A stretch of 54,245 bases of DNA, taken from assembly GCA_001803235.1 (NCBI GenBank), contig MHBL01000053.1:1-54245 (forward strand), in the 5' to 3' direction. The translations under genes and the position numbers were made by a program. How positions within the stretch are numbered: position 1 is the first letter of the stretch; each line of letters opens with the position of its first letter. This document shows, one piece after another, positions 9,401 to 16,991 of the stretch. The notes beneath the pieces were generated by a model. It worked only from the letters and a program-made list of their open reading frames with translations, was not told the DNA's origin and searched no databases. The stretch comes from Lentisphaerae bacterium RIFOXYA12_64_32. GTDB lineage: Bacteria > Verrucomicrobiota > Lentisphaeria > Oligosphaerales > YB12-FULL-65-16.

Positions 9401-9999
9401 CGGGCGACAGGACCGCGGTCTTCCAGGCCGCCGCCAACGACTTCGAACTGAGCGGCCACCGCTTCCAGATGCCGAGTCCGGCTGTGCGTGAGCCGGAGGG
9501 GTGGTTTGTCCCCGCCGCCGTCGTGGCCGCGCTGGTCGGACGTGATTTCTTGCGCGACGAAGCGGGGAACAACGTCGAACTGGCGCCGAGTCAGTTCCGC
9601 TGCCCGGACAATGTGCTGTGGATCGAAGCGAACAAGAATTCGGATCTGCTGGCATTGCGCGCCATGCTCACGGACATTCCGGGGCGGCAGGAGTACTGGG
9701 CCGCCGAGGGCCGCGATGTGCGGTTCGATTTGGTGCTCGCCCAACCGATGACGGCCAAGGGGATTGGGATTAGGTGGCACCAGGGCGCGACGCGGCAAGC
9801 GAAGTTCGCACTCGAAACCAGCCGCGACGGCGTGACCTGGAAGAAGGTGTTCGACGGCGCCAGTTCCGGAAAGTCCGCCGACCTGGAAACCTACCCGTTT
9901 GACCCGCACGAGATATGCCAGGTCCGATTCTCCGGGTTCGGCAACTCGCAGAACGAGTGGAACTCCCTCGTCCATTTCCGCGTGATCCCGGCCGAGTAG
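6493..9999 (+). CDS. Secreted heparinase II/III-family protein
   Basis: 1,168 residues with a signal peptide ending near APAPAGP. Residues 26-180 are beta-rich and CBM-like (YWVRTHAATDA, LDYLQISPY). An alpha-helical toroid follows. Near 535-640 is the heparinase II/III core with NHQHSDAGSFQIYYRG (histidines 554 and 556), GQYHFYG and a later SHSMMF, where the family has its catalytic His/Tyr. Residues about 921-1040 (VFLDGQVIPVP, LLLPATALLKTLGIDAV, WFVPAAVVAALVGR) look like a copper-amine-oxidase N-terminal-like domain, and about 1055-1168 (FDLVLAQPMTAKGIGIRWH ... ETSRDGVTWKKVF) like an F5/8 type C (discoidin) domain. It probably cleaves an acidic polysaccharide outside the cytoplasm by beta-elimination. 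AAGGAGGG sets the start. Confidence 0.85.
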   Translation: MPTGRCMVGIGSLVLAVAAAAAPAPAGPITLEAEAAQLNPERAEVVEQSSFPSKQGVSLKTDVTTNVGSPETQPDLVFKAKPPQAGRYWVRTHAATDAKGTEAMRLAAGKTASLRLMISVGGSRPTKRVVFVPWSRPESCIQATGKFEFNGEEQEIRVWLPEGMRLDYLQISPYSPPKVPAAAAAYQPTIVPPASRPRIWVSEQSLPQVRANLDKGENAPLWARVKEQAAKPFEFKTAPNTEVPYNAALEQAVVSKAFVHLMTGDKARGLEAVTLIRDYLAAVQFDNLLDITREIGRAIYSGALTYDWCYDVMTPEDRDSIRKDLMRLADDMEIGWPPFLQIVVNGHGGEGQVNRDLLCMGIAIYDEDPVPYRYCAYRILEELVPMRKFEYQSPRHNQGVSYGPGRFGWELHAAWLFRRMTGVPVFDPNIGDVYKFWLYMRSANGQMLRDGDGFSDGRQVNLGVTPLLAYAYINDPMIKADFQRQNGMAGEPIPILLLNDPNLAAEKSLAALPLTLDFGPILGSMIARTGWNVGRNLADVVVEMKGGGYHFGNHQHSDAGSFQIYYRGLQAVDLGQYHFYGTPYDNNFCKRSVSHSMMFAVDPDEKFAGTTSNDGGTRYVRACPASPEKAMTDPMFANGQKVSSSFGPVPQRPFFSYFAVDLKSAYSSKIQEFVRTFCFLNLNNEQTPAVLIVLDNMTTAKPEFKKYWQVNALNLPEKTTDGVILRNSALGLSGHVSVRMLRPKPDEREVEILSGADAYSVFGQPFTPPAPAKPEGHGHRVMFSPKTAQASDVFLTVMPMADDKAPELPVALAETATTFALTLADRVVVLSKTGELLEQPFQVDVPADRNYQLLLAGLAPGAWSVRSADGKVQFNARVEVGKNTAFFVVPGGSFAVQPGALPGAPEYQAPPDCMPALAAALTDRVFLDGQVIPVPPARTAGTSLLLPATALLKTLGIDAVDADGKLCVKAGDRTAVFQAAANDFELSGHRFQMPSPAVREPEGWFVPAAVVAALVGRDFLRDEAGNNVELAPSQFRCPDNVLWIEANKNSDLLALRAMLTDIPGRQEYWAAEGRDVRFDLVLAQPMTAKGIGIRWHQGATRQAKFALETSRDGVTWKKVFDGASSGKSADLETYPFDPHEICQVRFSGFGNSQNEWNSLVHFRVIPAE

Positions 10000-10066
10000 G
10001 CGTTTTCCCCCTTGACGCGGGCGCCAGCACCAACATGTCGGTCGCAACGGGTGTCGAGTGTCGTGC

Positions 10067-10120
10067 GGCACTGAGTCACTGAGTCACCGAGTCACTGCGG
10101 CACTGCGTCACTGAGTCACC
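10067..10120. repeat. Degenerate 9-bp tandem array (TCACTGAG type), forward
   Basis: About six copies of a nonamer resembling GTCACTGAG/GTCACTGCG lie in tandem. GGGTGTCGAGTGTCG precedes them and AGAAGAACGGGACCC follows. Related arrays recur at most other gene boundaries of the CRISPR locus and once in the nqr operon. Confidence 0.85.
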
Positions 10121-10249
10121 AGAAGAACGGGACCCAGCCCGAGCATCACCCCACGCGTCCACGTTCGCCCGTCTACGGCTGATCCGGCGCCGGGCTGTTT
10201 CAAGATCTGGCGCCGCGTCTCGGAAGGCCGACGCCTCCGCGCACACCTG

Positions 10250-10306
10250 GTAGGGGCGGCCTGTCCTCAGGCCGCCCCCCCCGGCGTGGGGACACGCCGG
10301 GGGTAC
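10250..10306. repeat. Paired REP-like hairpins
   Basis: Two perfect 11-bp-stem hairpins with 4-base loops sit back to back: 10253-10263/10268-10278 (loop TCCT) and 10278-10288/10293-10303 (loop GGGA). Read outward, each begins with GTA and shares the core CGGC-N-TGTCC. The stems differ by compensating changes (GGGG/CCCC against CCCC/GGGG). This is the layout of REP/BIME elements. Confidence 0.75.
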
Positions 10307-10363
10307 TCGCTGCACGCGACGGTCACGAATCTTGGAACAGCCATGGATCCGGAGCCGGCCGAT

Positions 10364-10391
10364 TTGCACATTCCGCCGTGGTGGTTACCTT
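10364..10391 (+). promoter_or_regulatory. Possible promoter of the CARF regulator
   Basis: TTGCAC (10364-10369) and TACCTT (10386-10391) are 16 bases apart, about 75 bases before the GTG start at 10467. The match is weak and no experimental data support it. Confidence 0.3.
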
Positions 10392-10466
10392 GCCAGCGTA
10401 TTGCGCCGCGCGTCGAAGAGCGGCGATCGTCTCGCCATCGTCGGGACTTGGCTACGGGAGGGGCGG

Positions 10467-11633
10467 GTGAAACCCAGGCATCCGAGGGCGTCTGTGTCCC
10501 AGGCAGCGGCGACTGCGCCGCCCAAGACAATTCTGGTCGCGCTCAGCGGGCTGAGCCCGGCGGTCATTACGGAAACCGTGTGGGCGCTCGCCCGCGAGGT
10601 CCCCCCGATCCTACCATCACGCGTGGTGGCACTGACCACCGTCGCCGGTCGCGACGGGCTGCGGACGCAGTTACTGCACTCCGGCACCTGGCAACGTCTG
10701 CGCGACGTCCTGCGTGCGCCGGCCGGCACGTTGCTGTTCGGCGACTCGGGCGACGCGATCCGGGTCTTTCCCGCGCCCGACCGCGCCACCGAACTCAATG
10801 ACATCGTTACCGACCGCGACAACGACGCCGTTGCCGACTTCATCCTCGACAACCTGCGCCAGTTCACCGAGGACGCCGACACGCGCCTGGTCCTCTCAGT
10901 GGCCGGCGGCCGCAAGACCATGACGGCCTTGGGCGCGCTGTGCATGGCGCTGCTGGGCCGCGAACAGGACCGGCTGGTGCACGTCGTAGTCAACCCGCCG
11001 TTTGACCGGCCGGACCTCGAACCGCGCTTCGTCTTTCCCGATCCCGCGATCCGCTCGTATCGACTCCCGGACGGGCAACGCCACAAACCGACCGCGGCAC
11101 GCATCCGCTTGTGCGACATCCCGTTTGTGCGTGTTCGGAACCTGTTCGCGCACGAGTACCTGCGCCTGCCCGGCGCGTTCTCCGCTACGGTGGCACTGGC
11201 CAACCGTCGGCTGGGCGAGAACCTGCCCGCACCACGCCTGCTGCTGCGCCCAACCGACAAGACCTGCCGTCTCAACGACAAGCCCGTCGCGCTCAGTCCC
11301 GCTGAGTTTGTGCTCTGCTGGCTGCTCGCCGCGCGCCGGATCGCGAACCAGCCGCCGTTCCGCGGCCAGGAGGTGCTGATGCAGGCGTTCGCGGAGTTCG
11401 CAAACAACGTCGCGGCCGAACAGATGCCGGAGATCGTGCATCACCGCGGCCCGGACGGCGCCTTTCCGGGCAAGAACGACAAGGACGACTTCCGCAAGCT
11501 CGTTTCGAGCCTGCGCGCCAAGTTCCGGCACGCCGCGGGCAATGCGGCTGCCGAAGCTTGCCTCCCGGCCGGGCCCAGGGGCGTCTACGCTCTGGCCCTG
11601 CCGCCGGACCGGGTCACCATCAAGCTCGACTGA
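10467..11633 (+). CDS. CARF-winged-helix CRISPR protein, NE0113 family
   Basis: 388 residues from a GTG start placed by GGGAGG six bases upstream; an upstream TTG at 10332 adds unrelated sequence. Residues 20-180 form a CARF Rossmann-like domain: TILVALSGLSPAVITETVWAL (phosphate-loop-like first strand) and LSVAGGRKTMTAL (146-155), the ligand-binding motif of the NE0113 CRISPR family. Residues 258-388 (CRLNDKPVALSPAEFVLCWLL ... DFRKLVSSLRAKFRHA ... GPRGVYALALP) have the strand-helix-helix-wing order of OmpR-like winged helices. The family is known from type III loci. I infer that it binds cyclic oligoadenylate and either regulates transcription or degrades the ligand. It stands first, 115 bases upstream of cmr2. 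RAKFRH also fits an Rx4H HEPN pattern but lies in the predicted recognition helix. Confidence 0.75.
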   Translation: MKPRHPRASVSQAAATAPPKTILVALSGLSPAVITETVWALAREVPPILPSRVVALTTVAGRDGLRTQLLHSGTWQRLRDVLRAPAGTLLFGDSGDAIRVFPAPDRATELNDIVTDRDNDAVADFILDNLRQFTEDADTRLVLSVAGGRKTMTALGALCMALLGREQDRLVHVVVNPPFDRPDLEPRFVFPDPAIRSYRLPDGQRHKPTAARIRLCDIPFVRVRNLFAHEYLRLPGAFSATVALANRRLGENLPAPRLLLRPTDKTCRLNDKPVALSPAEFVLCWLLAARRIANQPPFRGQEVLMQAFAEFANNVAAEQMPEIVHHRGPDGAFPGKNDKDDFRKLVSSLRAKFRHAAGNAAAEACLPAGPRGVYALALPPDRVTIKLD

Positions 11634-11647
11634 CGTCCACGGACGTC
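11632..11647. promoter_or_regulatory. Inverted repeat GACGTCC-AC-GGACGTC
   Basis: Seven-base arms with a two-base centre overlap the stop codon of the CARF regulator and precede the cmr operon. A related motif lies at 21902-21926 after csx3. It could be an operator for the winged-helix regulator, or a chance palindrome. Confidence 0.4.
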
Positions 11648-11748
11648 AGCGGATTCGCGGGGACAGGGGATGACGCGGTACAGTCCGCTCAAACGCAAGA
11701 ACCATGGCCAACCTCGGTCGAGGCCGACGAAGGAAGAGGAGTCACACC

Positions 11749-14436
11749 ATGCCCGATGCCGAATTCTGGAAACGCAAGTTGCTCGCCTTCCTGCATGACC
11801 CGCCGGCCAAGGCGATGGATATTCGCCAGCATGAGGAGATGGCCCTCGCCTTTGCCAAGGCCGCCATTCCCGGTTGGGTCGAGGGGGCCGATGACGACTT
11901 GCTGAGGGCCTTGAGAGACACCGACTGGACTGCTGCCGCAGCAGACCGCTTCACCTTCCCGAAGGCGAAATGTGCCGCATCCTTCACCGGCGCCACGGGA
12001 AGCACCTTCCGCCATCCGCTCGGCGGAAGCGAACTGGAACTCCGGCTGCCCCCAACCGCCGGAAAGGCCCAGGAAATCCTCCAGAACGCCTACGGCGGCA
12101 TCAAGACAGAGGACTTCCGCACCCGATTCTTCTTCTACTGGCGACGCTGGATGGAGGAAGCCGTCAGGTCGGACGGCGGTCGCAGTCTTGCCTACTTCCC
12201 GGCCGACACCCGTATCCCGGATCATACGATCTGGACGCACATGAGCGTGGCGTCCGCCCTGCAAGCTTGCCGCGACACCGACCGGACCATCCGCCCTGCC
12301 TTCCTCGTGTTCCAGCTCGGTCCCGTGCAGGAGTTCATCGCCGCCGCCCGGTCCACCCGGGACCTCTGGAGCGGCAGCTACCTGTTGAGCTGGCTCACCG
12401 CCCATGCGATCAAGGCCGTCACCGACCGGCTCGGGCCTGACAACATCATCTTCCCCGCCCTCCGCGGTCAAGGCATTTTCGATGTCCTGCACCGCGACCT
12501 CTATGAGTCGGCCACCTATGCGGACGGGAAGGGCGGCGAGGAGACGCTCTGGGAACGCATGTACATGGATGGCAGGAAACGCGACCGTGCACGCCTGGCC
12601 CGCGTGTTGCTCAATCCCACCCTGCCAAATCGTTTTCTCGCTTTGGTCCCCGCCAGCGGTGACCGCGCTGGCGATCATCTGGCCCGGGCCGCGGAAGAAG
12701 CCATCCACGAGGAACTCCGCGCCATCTCGGCCAGTTGCTGGGACGCCTTCGCCAAGCTCGCCACCGACGTCGGCCAGCCGCCACAGGACGGCTGGAAAAC
12801 GCGCTGGGACAAGCAAGTCGAACTCTGGCCCCAGGTCACCTGGACGGTCCTCCCCTGGGAACACGACATCGCTAAGGGACTCTCGGACTTCGACAGCCTG
12901 CCCGTGAACGCGACCGCCAACGCCGACGAAGCCCCGGCCACCGTCCTCCAGGCCTTCCACAAGCTGGCCACCCAGACCATGCCCGTCCAGGATCGCGACC
13001 CACGATACTACTCGGATGCGGACAGGGACGACACCGGGAAAGGCAAGACGCGGCTCAACAACCCCGGGTTCCTCTGGTCCGCCAACGTGCAGACCGCCGA
13101 GTTCGCCCACGCCGCGCGCCGAAACACCCGCGAGTTCGCCCAATTCGTCACGGACCCGAATCAGGACGGCGCCCGCAAGGACGCCCTCACCGGCAGAGAG
13201 GAGATCATCGGCTCGGAGAATCTGTGGGACGCATTGCGCAGCGTGACAGAGAGCCCCCTCAAGGACAATGAAGGCCCCTACGGCGCGGTCACTCTCATCA
13301 AGCGCTTGTGGTGCCGCCGGGCGCCAGGCTACCTCCTTGACAAGCTGGGCATTGATGACAAGCTCATGCACGACACGCTCCGCTTCGAGTCGGTCGAGGA
13401 TATCGCCAAGAGCAATGACGACAGTTCGCCCTATGTCGCGATCATCGCCATGGACGGCGACGAGATGGGCAAGTGGATTTCCGGCGCGAAAACTCCGGCG
13501 TTTCTCGACCAGCTTGCCGAGTCCGCCGAGTCCTATTTCCACGGCAAGATCCCCAAGAACCTGCGTCGGCCGCTCACGCCCTCATACCACATGCAGTTCA
13601 GCGAGGCACTCGCCAACTTCGCGAACCATGTCGCCGGCCGTATCGTGCGTCGGTACGACGGCCAACTGATCTATGCCGGCGGCGACGATGTTCTCGCCAT
13701 GCTCCCCGCCGACAAAGCCCTGCGCTGCGCTCAGGCGCTGCGTGCCGCCTTCCGGGGCAAGCAGAGTGAACTTCCCGACCAGGATCCGGTGCGTGACTTC
13801 AACCTGGCATTCGCCGCGGACGGTTTCCTGCTCGTCGATGCGGAATACCCGATCATCGTCCCCGGTCCACGCGCTGACGTCTCGTGTGGCATCGCCATCG
13901 GTCACTCCAGCCACCCGTTGCAGGTCTTGGTCCGCGAAGCCCAAGCCGCCGAGAAACGCGCCAAGAAGGATCCTGACCAGGGCGGCTTCGGCCGTGCCGC
14001 GTTCGCCGTGTCCTTGCTCAAGCGGGGTGGCGAAACCGTCCACTGGGGTGCGCAATGGGATTCTCCCGCGCTGCCGCTGTACCAGACCTATTGCGGACTC
14101 CGGGGCCGCACCCAGCAGGAGAAGGAGTATTCGCCCATATCCGGTAAGTTCCCGTACGCTCTGGCCGCGCTACTGCACCCGTACAGACTGGAGACCGGCG
14201 CGATCGAGGACGGCTTCGACCCGCTTCGAGTCATCCCGCTGGAGTTCGACCACGTCTTGGAACAGCAGGCAGCCGGTCTCAAAGGGGACAGAAAGACACT
14301 CCGCGAACCCGCGATACGCTATCTCGGCTGGCTCCAATCCCAGTTCGACGCCGGACGCAAGACCGCCTTTGCCGAGTTTGAAAACCTGTTCCTGACCGCT
14401 GCCTTCATTGAGCGCAGCCGCGGCGAGGAGGAGTAA
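11749..14436 (+). CDS. cmr2: Cmr2/Cas10, type III-B CRISPR large subunit
   Basis: 895 residues. AGGAAGAGGAG sets the ATG; an in-frame ATG at 11704 is less likely. The N-terminus (KLLAFLHDPPAKAMDI) carries the HD-like LHDPP-K motif conserved in Cmr2. RIPDHTIWTHMSVASAL near residue 170 and GPVQEFIAAARSTRDLWSGSYLLSWL are further Cmr2 hallmarks. The first palm domain has AIIAMDGDEMGKWI and the second LIYAGGDDVLAMLPAD, with the intact GGDD loop of the cyclic-oligoadenylate synthase. Length fits the family. It is the scaffold and signalling subunit of the Cmr RNA-targeting complex; an active palm agrees with the Card1 and Csx3 genes downstream. First of six close-packed cmr genes, three bases from cmr3. 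Confidence 0.95.
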   Translation: MPDAEFWKRKLLAFLHDPPAKAMDIRQHEEMALAFAKAAIPGWVEGADDDLLRALRDTDWTAAAADRFTFPKAKCAASFTGATGSTFRHPLGGSELELRLPPTAGKAQEILQNAYGGIKTEDFRTRFFFYWRRWMEEAVRSDGGRSLAYFPADTRIPDHTIWTHMSVASALQACRDTDRTIRPAFLVFQLGPVQEFIAAARSTRDLWSGSYLLSWLTAHAIKAVTDRLGPDNIIFPALRGQGIFDVLHRDLYESATYADGKGGEETLWERMYMDGRKRDRARLARVLLNPTLPNRFLALVPASGDRAGDHLARAAEEAIHEELRAISASCWDAFAKLATDVGQPPQDGWKTRWDKQVELWPQVTWTVLPWEHDIAKGLSDFDSLPVNATANADEAPATVLQAFHKLATQTMPVQDRDPRYYSDADRDDTGKGKTRLNNPGFLWSANVQTAEFAHAARRNTREFAQFVTDPNQDGARKDALTGREEIIGSENLWDALRSVTESPLKDNEGPYGAVTLIKRLWCRRAPGYLLDKLGIDDKLMHDTLRFESVEDIAKSNDDSSPYVAIIAMDGDEMGKWISGAKTPAFLDQLAESAESYFHGKIPKNLRRPLTPSYHMQFSEALANFANHVAGRIVRRYDGQLIYAGGDDVLAMLPADKALRCAQALRAAFRGKQSELPDQDPVRDFNLAFAADGFLLVDAEYPIIVPGPRADVSCGIAIGHSSHPLQVLVREAQAAEKRAKKDPDQGGFGRAAFAVSLLKRGGETVHWGAQWDSPALPLYQTYCGLRGRTQQEKEYSPISGKFPYALAALLHPYRLETGAIEDGFDPLRVIPLEFDHVLEQQAAGLKGDRKTLREPAIRYLGWLQSQFDAGRKTAFAEFENLFLTAAFIERSRGEEE

Positions 14437-14439
14437 CCC

Positions 14440-15708
14440 ATGCTCAAGCACACACTCACGCTCAGCGCCCGCGACCTGCTCTTCTTCCGCGACGCCCGGC
14501 CACTGGGCGGCAGTGACGAAGGCGCGGGCGGCCGTTGGCCACTGCCCAACGTGCTGCATGCCGCAGTCCTGTCCGCATTCCACGACCGCTGGCCCGAACT
14601 CGATCCGAGTTGCGAGTCCCGACACACGAACTGGAAAGACAAGGAGAAGGCCCGAGCGGAACGCGGCAAGTCCCCGGACCGCAGTTCACTGCGGTTTGGC
14701 GGACTCCGCACCATCGGGCCATTCCCGTACATTGCGCGCGGCGTCAACGGCAGGGGCGGCGGGCTCATGCAGGCCGGTCTGTACCTGCCGTCCCCTGCCG
14801 ATCTCGTGCCCGGTGGCATCATGCACCCCGTCCGCCTCCCGGCGGGCACGGCGTCCAACCTGCCCGCGCCCCTGAGATACGCTGTCGCCGCAGCCACGCC
14901 CCCGTCCAAGGAAGACGTTGAGCCGTGGCTGGCCGTTGCGGAGTTTGTGTCCTATCTCCAGGGCAGAGCCCAGGCCGCTACCACCAGGGCCGGGGACTTG
15001 TACCTGACCGAGACACGCCCCGGCGTTGGCATCGATCCGGCCACGCATGCCCATCGCGAACACGTGTTCTACCAAGCTGAATACCTGCGTCTCCGCGAAG
15101 GCGTCGAACTCTGCGCCTGGGCCCACGCCGAAACGCGCAAGTCGGGACAGAACTCCAGTCCAGCCAAAGACCTGCTCGCGGAATTCGTTGCCACCGGCAT
15201 CGACTTGCGCTTCGGCGGTCAAGGTGGCGTTGCCAGTGGCAGGTTGACGCCCGCCGTAACCGTCGACCTGCCCAAGCCCGCCCCCGGGCAAAAACGTCTC
15301 AAATGGATCCTGCTCACCCCCGCGCTTTTCACCGCCGGCTGGCGGCCCGGGTGGGTAGACACGGAAGGCCGAATTCGGCTAACCGTCGAACAGAACGGCG
15401 CGAAACAGCCCATTTCCGGCAGGCTCGTTGCCGCCCGGGTCGGCAAACCCATTCTCGTTTCCGGCTGGAAACTCGACGTTGCCGGGGACCACTCGGGCGG
15501 CAGACCTAAGGCCACCCGTCTGCTGCTTGCCCCCGGAACCGTCTACTATTTCGAACTGGACGATGCTCAGGCCGCTCAGCGTTTCATCGATGCCCTGCAC
15601 CTCAAGCCGAAGAGCGATGAACTCGGCGAAAAGGGCTTCGGCCTCGGCGTCTGCGGCACTTGGGATTTCCTAGACCTTAAGAGCACAACGGCAAACGGAA
15701 AGGAGTAA
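14440..15708 (+). CDS. cmr3: Cmr3, type III-B RAMP subunit
   Basis: 422 residues, start after GAGGAGGAG. The N-terminus (LTLSARDLLFFRDARPLGG ... GRWPLPNVLHAAVLSAF) is the signature of Cmr3: the FRDARP loop followed by a helix. Later RAMP-like strands include EGVELCAWAHAE and IDLRFGGQGGVASGRLTP, with a glycine-rich loop. Cmr3 sits next to Cmr2 at the base of the complex and holds the 5' handle of the crRNA. It lies in the operon between cmr2 and cmr4 (six-base gap). Slightly longer than many homologues, otherwise ordinary. Confidence 0.92.
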   Translation: MLKHTLTLSARDLLFFRDARPLGGSDEGAGGRWPLPNVLHAAVLSAFHDRWPELDPSCESRHTNWKDKEKARAERGKSPDRSSLRFGGLRTIGPFPYIARGVNGRGGGLMQAGLYLPSPADLVPGGIMHPVRLPAGTASNLPAPLRYAVAAATPPSKEDVEPWLAVAEFVSYLQGRAQAATTRAGDLYLTETRPGVGIDPATHAHREHVFYQAEYLRLREGVELCAWAHAETRKSGQNSSPAKDLLAEFVATGIDLRFGGQGGVASGRLTPAVTVDLPKPAPGQKRLKWILLTPALFTAGWRPGWVDTEGRIRLTVEQNGAKQPISGRLVAARVGKPILVSGWKLDVAGDHSGGRPKATRLLLAPGTVYYFELDDAQAAQRFIDALHLKPKSDELGEKGFGLGVCGTWDFLDLKSTTANGKE

Positions 15709-15714
15709 CGGAAC

Positions 15715-16626
15715 ATGGAAAAGCGCATCATGACGATCTTCACCCGCACACCTCTGCACGTCGGGGCCGGTAACTCGGTCGGCGCCGTGGACGCGCCCGT
15801 CATGCGCGAGCGGCACACCCGGATACCGATCATCCCCGGCACAAGCCTGAAGGGCGTGCTCGCCGACCTGTGGCTCAGTGACGTGGAAACTTGCGAGGAA
15901 GATGGTAGAACCAAGACCCGCCGGAAGGCCAGCAGCGAACTGCTCTGGCTCTTCGGCAGTGACGATGCGAACGCCGCCAGCGCCGGTGCGTTGCTGATCG
16001 GCGAAGCGCGCGTGCTCGCCTTCCCGGTGCGCTCCGCCAAGGGCGGATTCGCGTGGGTCACCTGTCCACTGGCGCTGGCGCGCTACAAACGCGACGCCGC
16101 GGGTGCGGAGTTTGCGATCCCGGAGGCTCCGACCGAGAGCGAGTGCCTGGCTGGGCCAACGGTGCAGTTTGCGACCGAGAAGAAGGTCATCCTCGAAGAG
16201 TACTGCTTCGCCGTCAAAGGGGAAGCACCGAAGGACGTCACCACGGCCCTGGGCAAGTTGTCAGACGACGCCGTATGGCAGGCTGTCGGCGAACGCCTCG
16301 TGATCGTGTCCGACGAGCTCTTCACTTACTTCGTCGAGCACGCCTGCGAGGTCGTAACCCGCGTCCGCATCGATGACGCGACGGGCACTGTGGCCCAAGG
16401 CGCGCTCTTCAATCAGGAACAGGTGCCGTCCGAGACGCTGTTCTACGCCGTCATCGCGGGGCAGGCACAGAAGGGCAAGGACGTCGCCACACGGAAAGAC
16501 GCTGCCGCCGCACTCGGCGCCCTGGACGCGAAACTCAAGCAGGAAGCCAAAGGCGTGCTCCAGCTCGGCGGCGATGAGACGACCGGCCTGGGCTGGTGCT
16601 CGGTCGCCATGCAGGAGGTGAAGTGA
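15715..16626 (+). CDS. cmr4: Cmr4, type III-B backbone RAMP with target-cleaving site
   Basis: 303 residues, start after AAGGAG. The opening IFTRTPLHVGAGNSVGAVDAPVMRERHTRIPIIPGTSLKGVLAD is typical Cmr4: the H-V-G-A-G strand and the PxIPGTSLKG loop. The invariant aspartate expected for target RNA cleavage is probably the Asp of GAVDAPVMRE near residue 24. The C-terminal LQLGGDETTGLGWCSV is the glycine-rich RAMP loop. Several copies would line the crRNA and cut target RNA at 6-nt intervals. Its stop is two bases before the cmr5 ATG. Confidence 0.93.
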   Translation: MEKRIMTIFTRTPLHVGAGNSVGAVDAPVMRERHTRIPIIPGTSLKGVLADLWLSDVETCEEDGRTKTRRKASSELLWLFGSDDANAASAGALLIGEARVLAFPVRSAKGGFAWVTCPLALARYKRDAAGAEFAIPEAPTESECLAGPTVQFATEKKVILEEYCFAVKGEAPKDVTTALGKLSDDAVWQAVGERLVIVSDELFTYFVEHACEVVTRVRIDDATGTVAQGALFNQEQVPSETLFYAVIAGQAQKGKDVATRKDAAAALGALDAKLKQEAKGVLQLGGDETTGLGWCSVAMQEVK

Positions 16627-16628
16627 AC

Positions 16629-16991
16629 ATGAAGAACCTTGAGCAAGTCCGGGCCGCAAATGCGTTGACCGCCGCAAGGTCCGGCGGTTTTGCCGGAAAG
16701 AACCGGGGTGAAGTCGTCAAGAAGGTTCCGACGATGATACGGGAGAACGGCATCCTGGGTGCCTTGGCTTTCGCCGTCGAGCGGAACGACAGGAACCAAC
16801 TCAAGAACGAGGGCCACTACGAGGTGTTCAAGGCCATCGTGGTCCACTTGGGCAAGGACAAGGATCCGGACGCATTCCTGGATCGTCTGACAAAGACGGA
16901 TGCCGCCGCGCTGCGGGCGGACACTACCGAAGCGCTGGCCTACCTGGCTTACCTCCGACGTTTCGCGGACAAAGAAGGGCGCAAGTCATGA
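16629..16991 (+). CDS. cmr5: Cmr5, type III-B small subunit
   Basis: 120 residues, all-helical in appearance: MKNLEQVRAANAL, YVKK-like NRGEVVKKVPTMIRENGILGALAFAVE, and the C-terminal ALAYLAYLRRFADKEGRKS. The pattern (A-x2-A, KK-P-x2-I-x2-NGL/I) matches Cmr5, which lines the minor filament of the Cmr complex and helps hold target RNA. The start at 16629 is chosen because the frame upstream lies inside cmr4; the GGAGG in the end of cmr4 serves as ribosome-binding site. Its stop overlaps the cmr6 ATG by four bases (ATGA), implying translational coupling. Confidence 0.92.
   Translation: MKNLEQVRAANALTAARSGGFAGKNRGEVVKKVPTMIRENGILGALAFAVERNDRNQLKNEGHYEVFKAIVVHLGKDKDPDAFLDRLTKTDAAALRADTTEALAYLAYLRRFADKEGRKS

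Noticed and set aside
11510..11540. Rx4H (RAKFRH) HEPN-like motif in the CARF regulator
   Set aside because: It falls in what looks like the recognition helix of a winged helix, and the surrounding residues fit wHTH better than HEPN.
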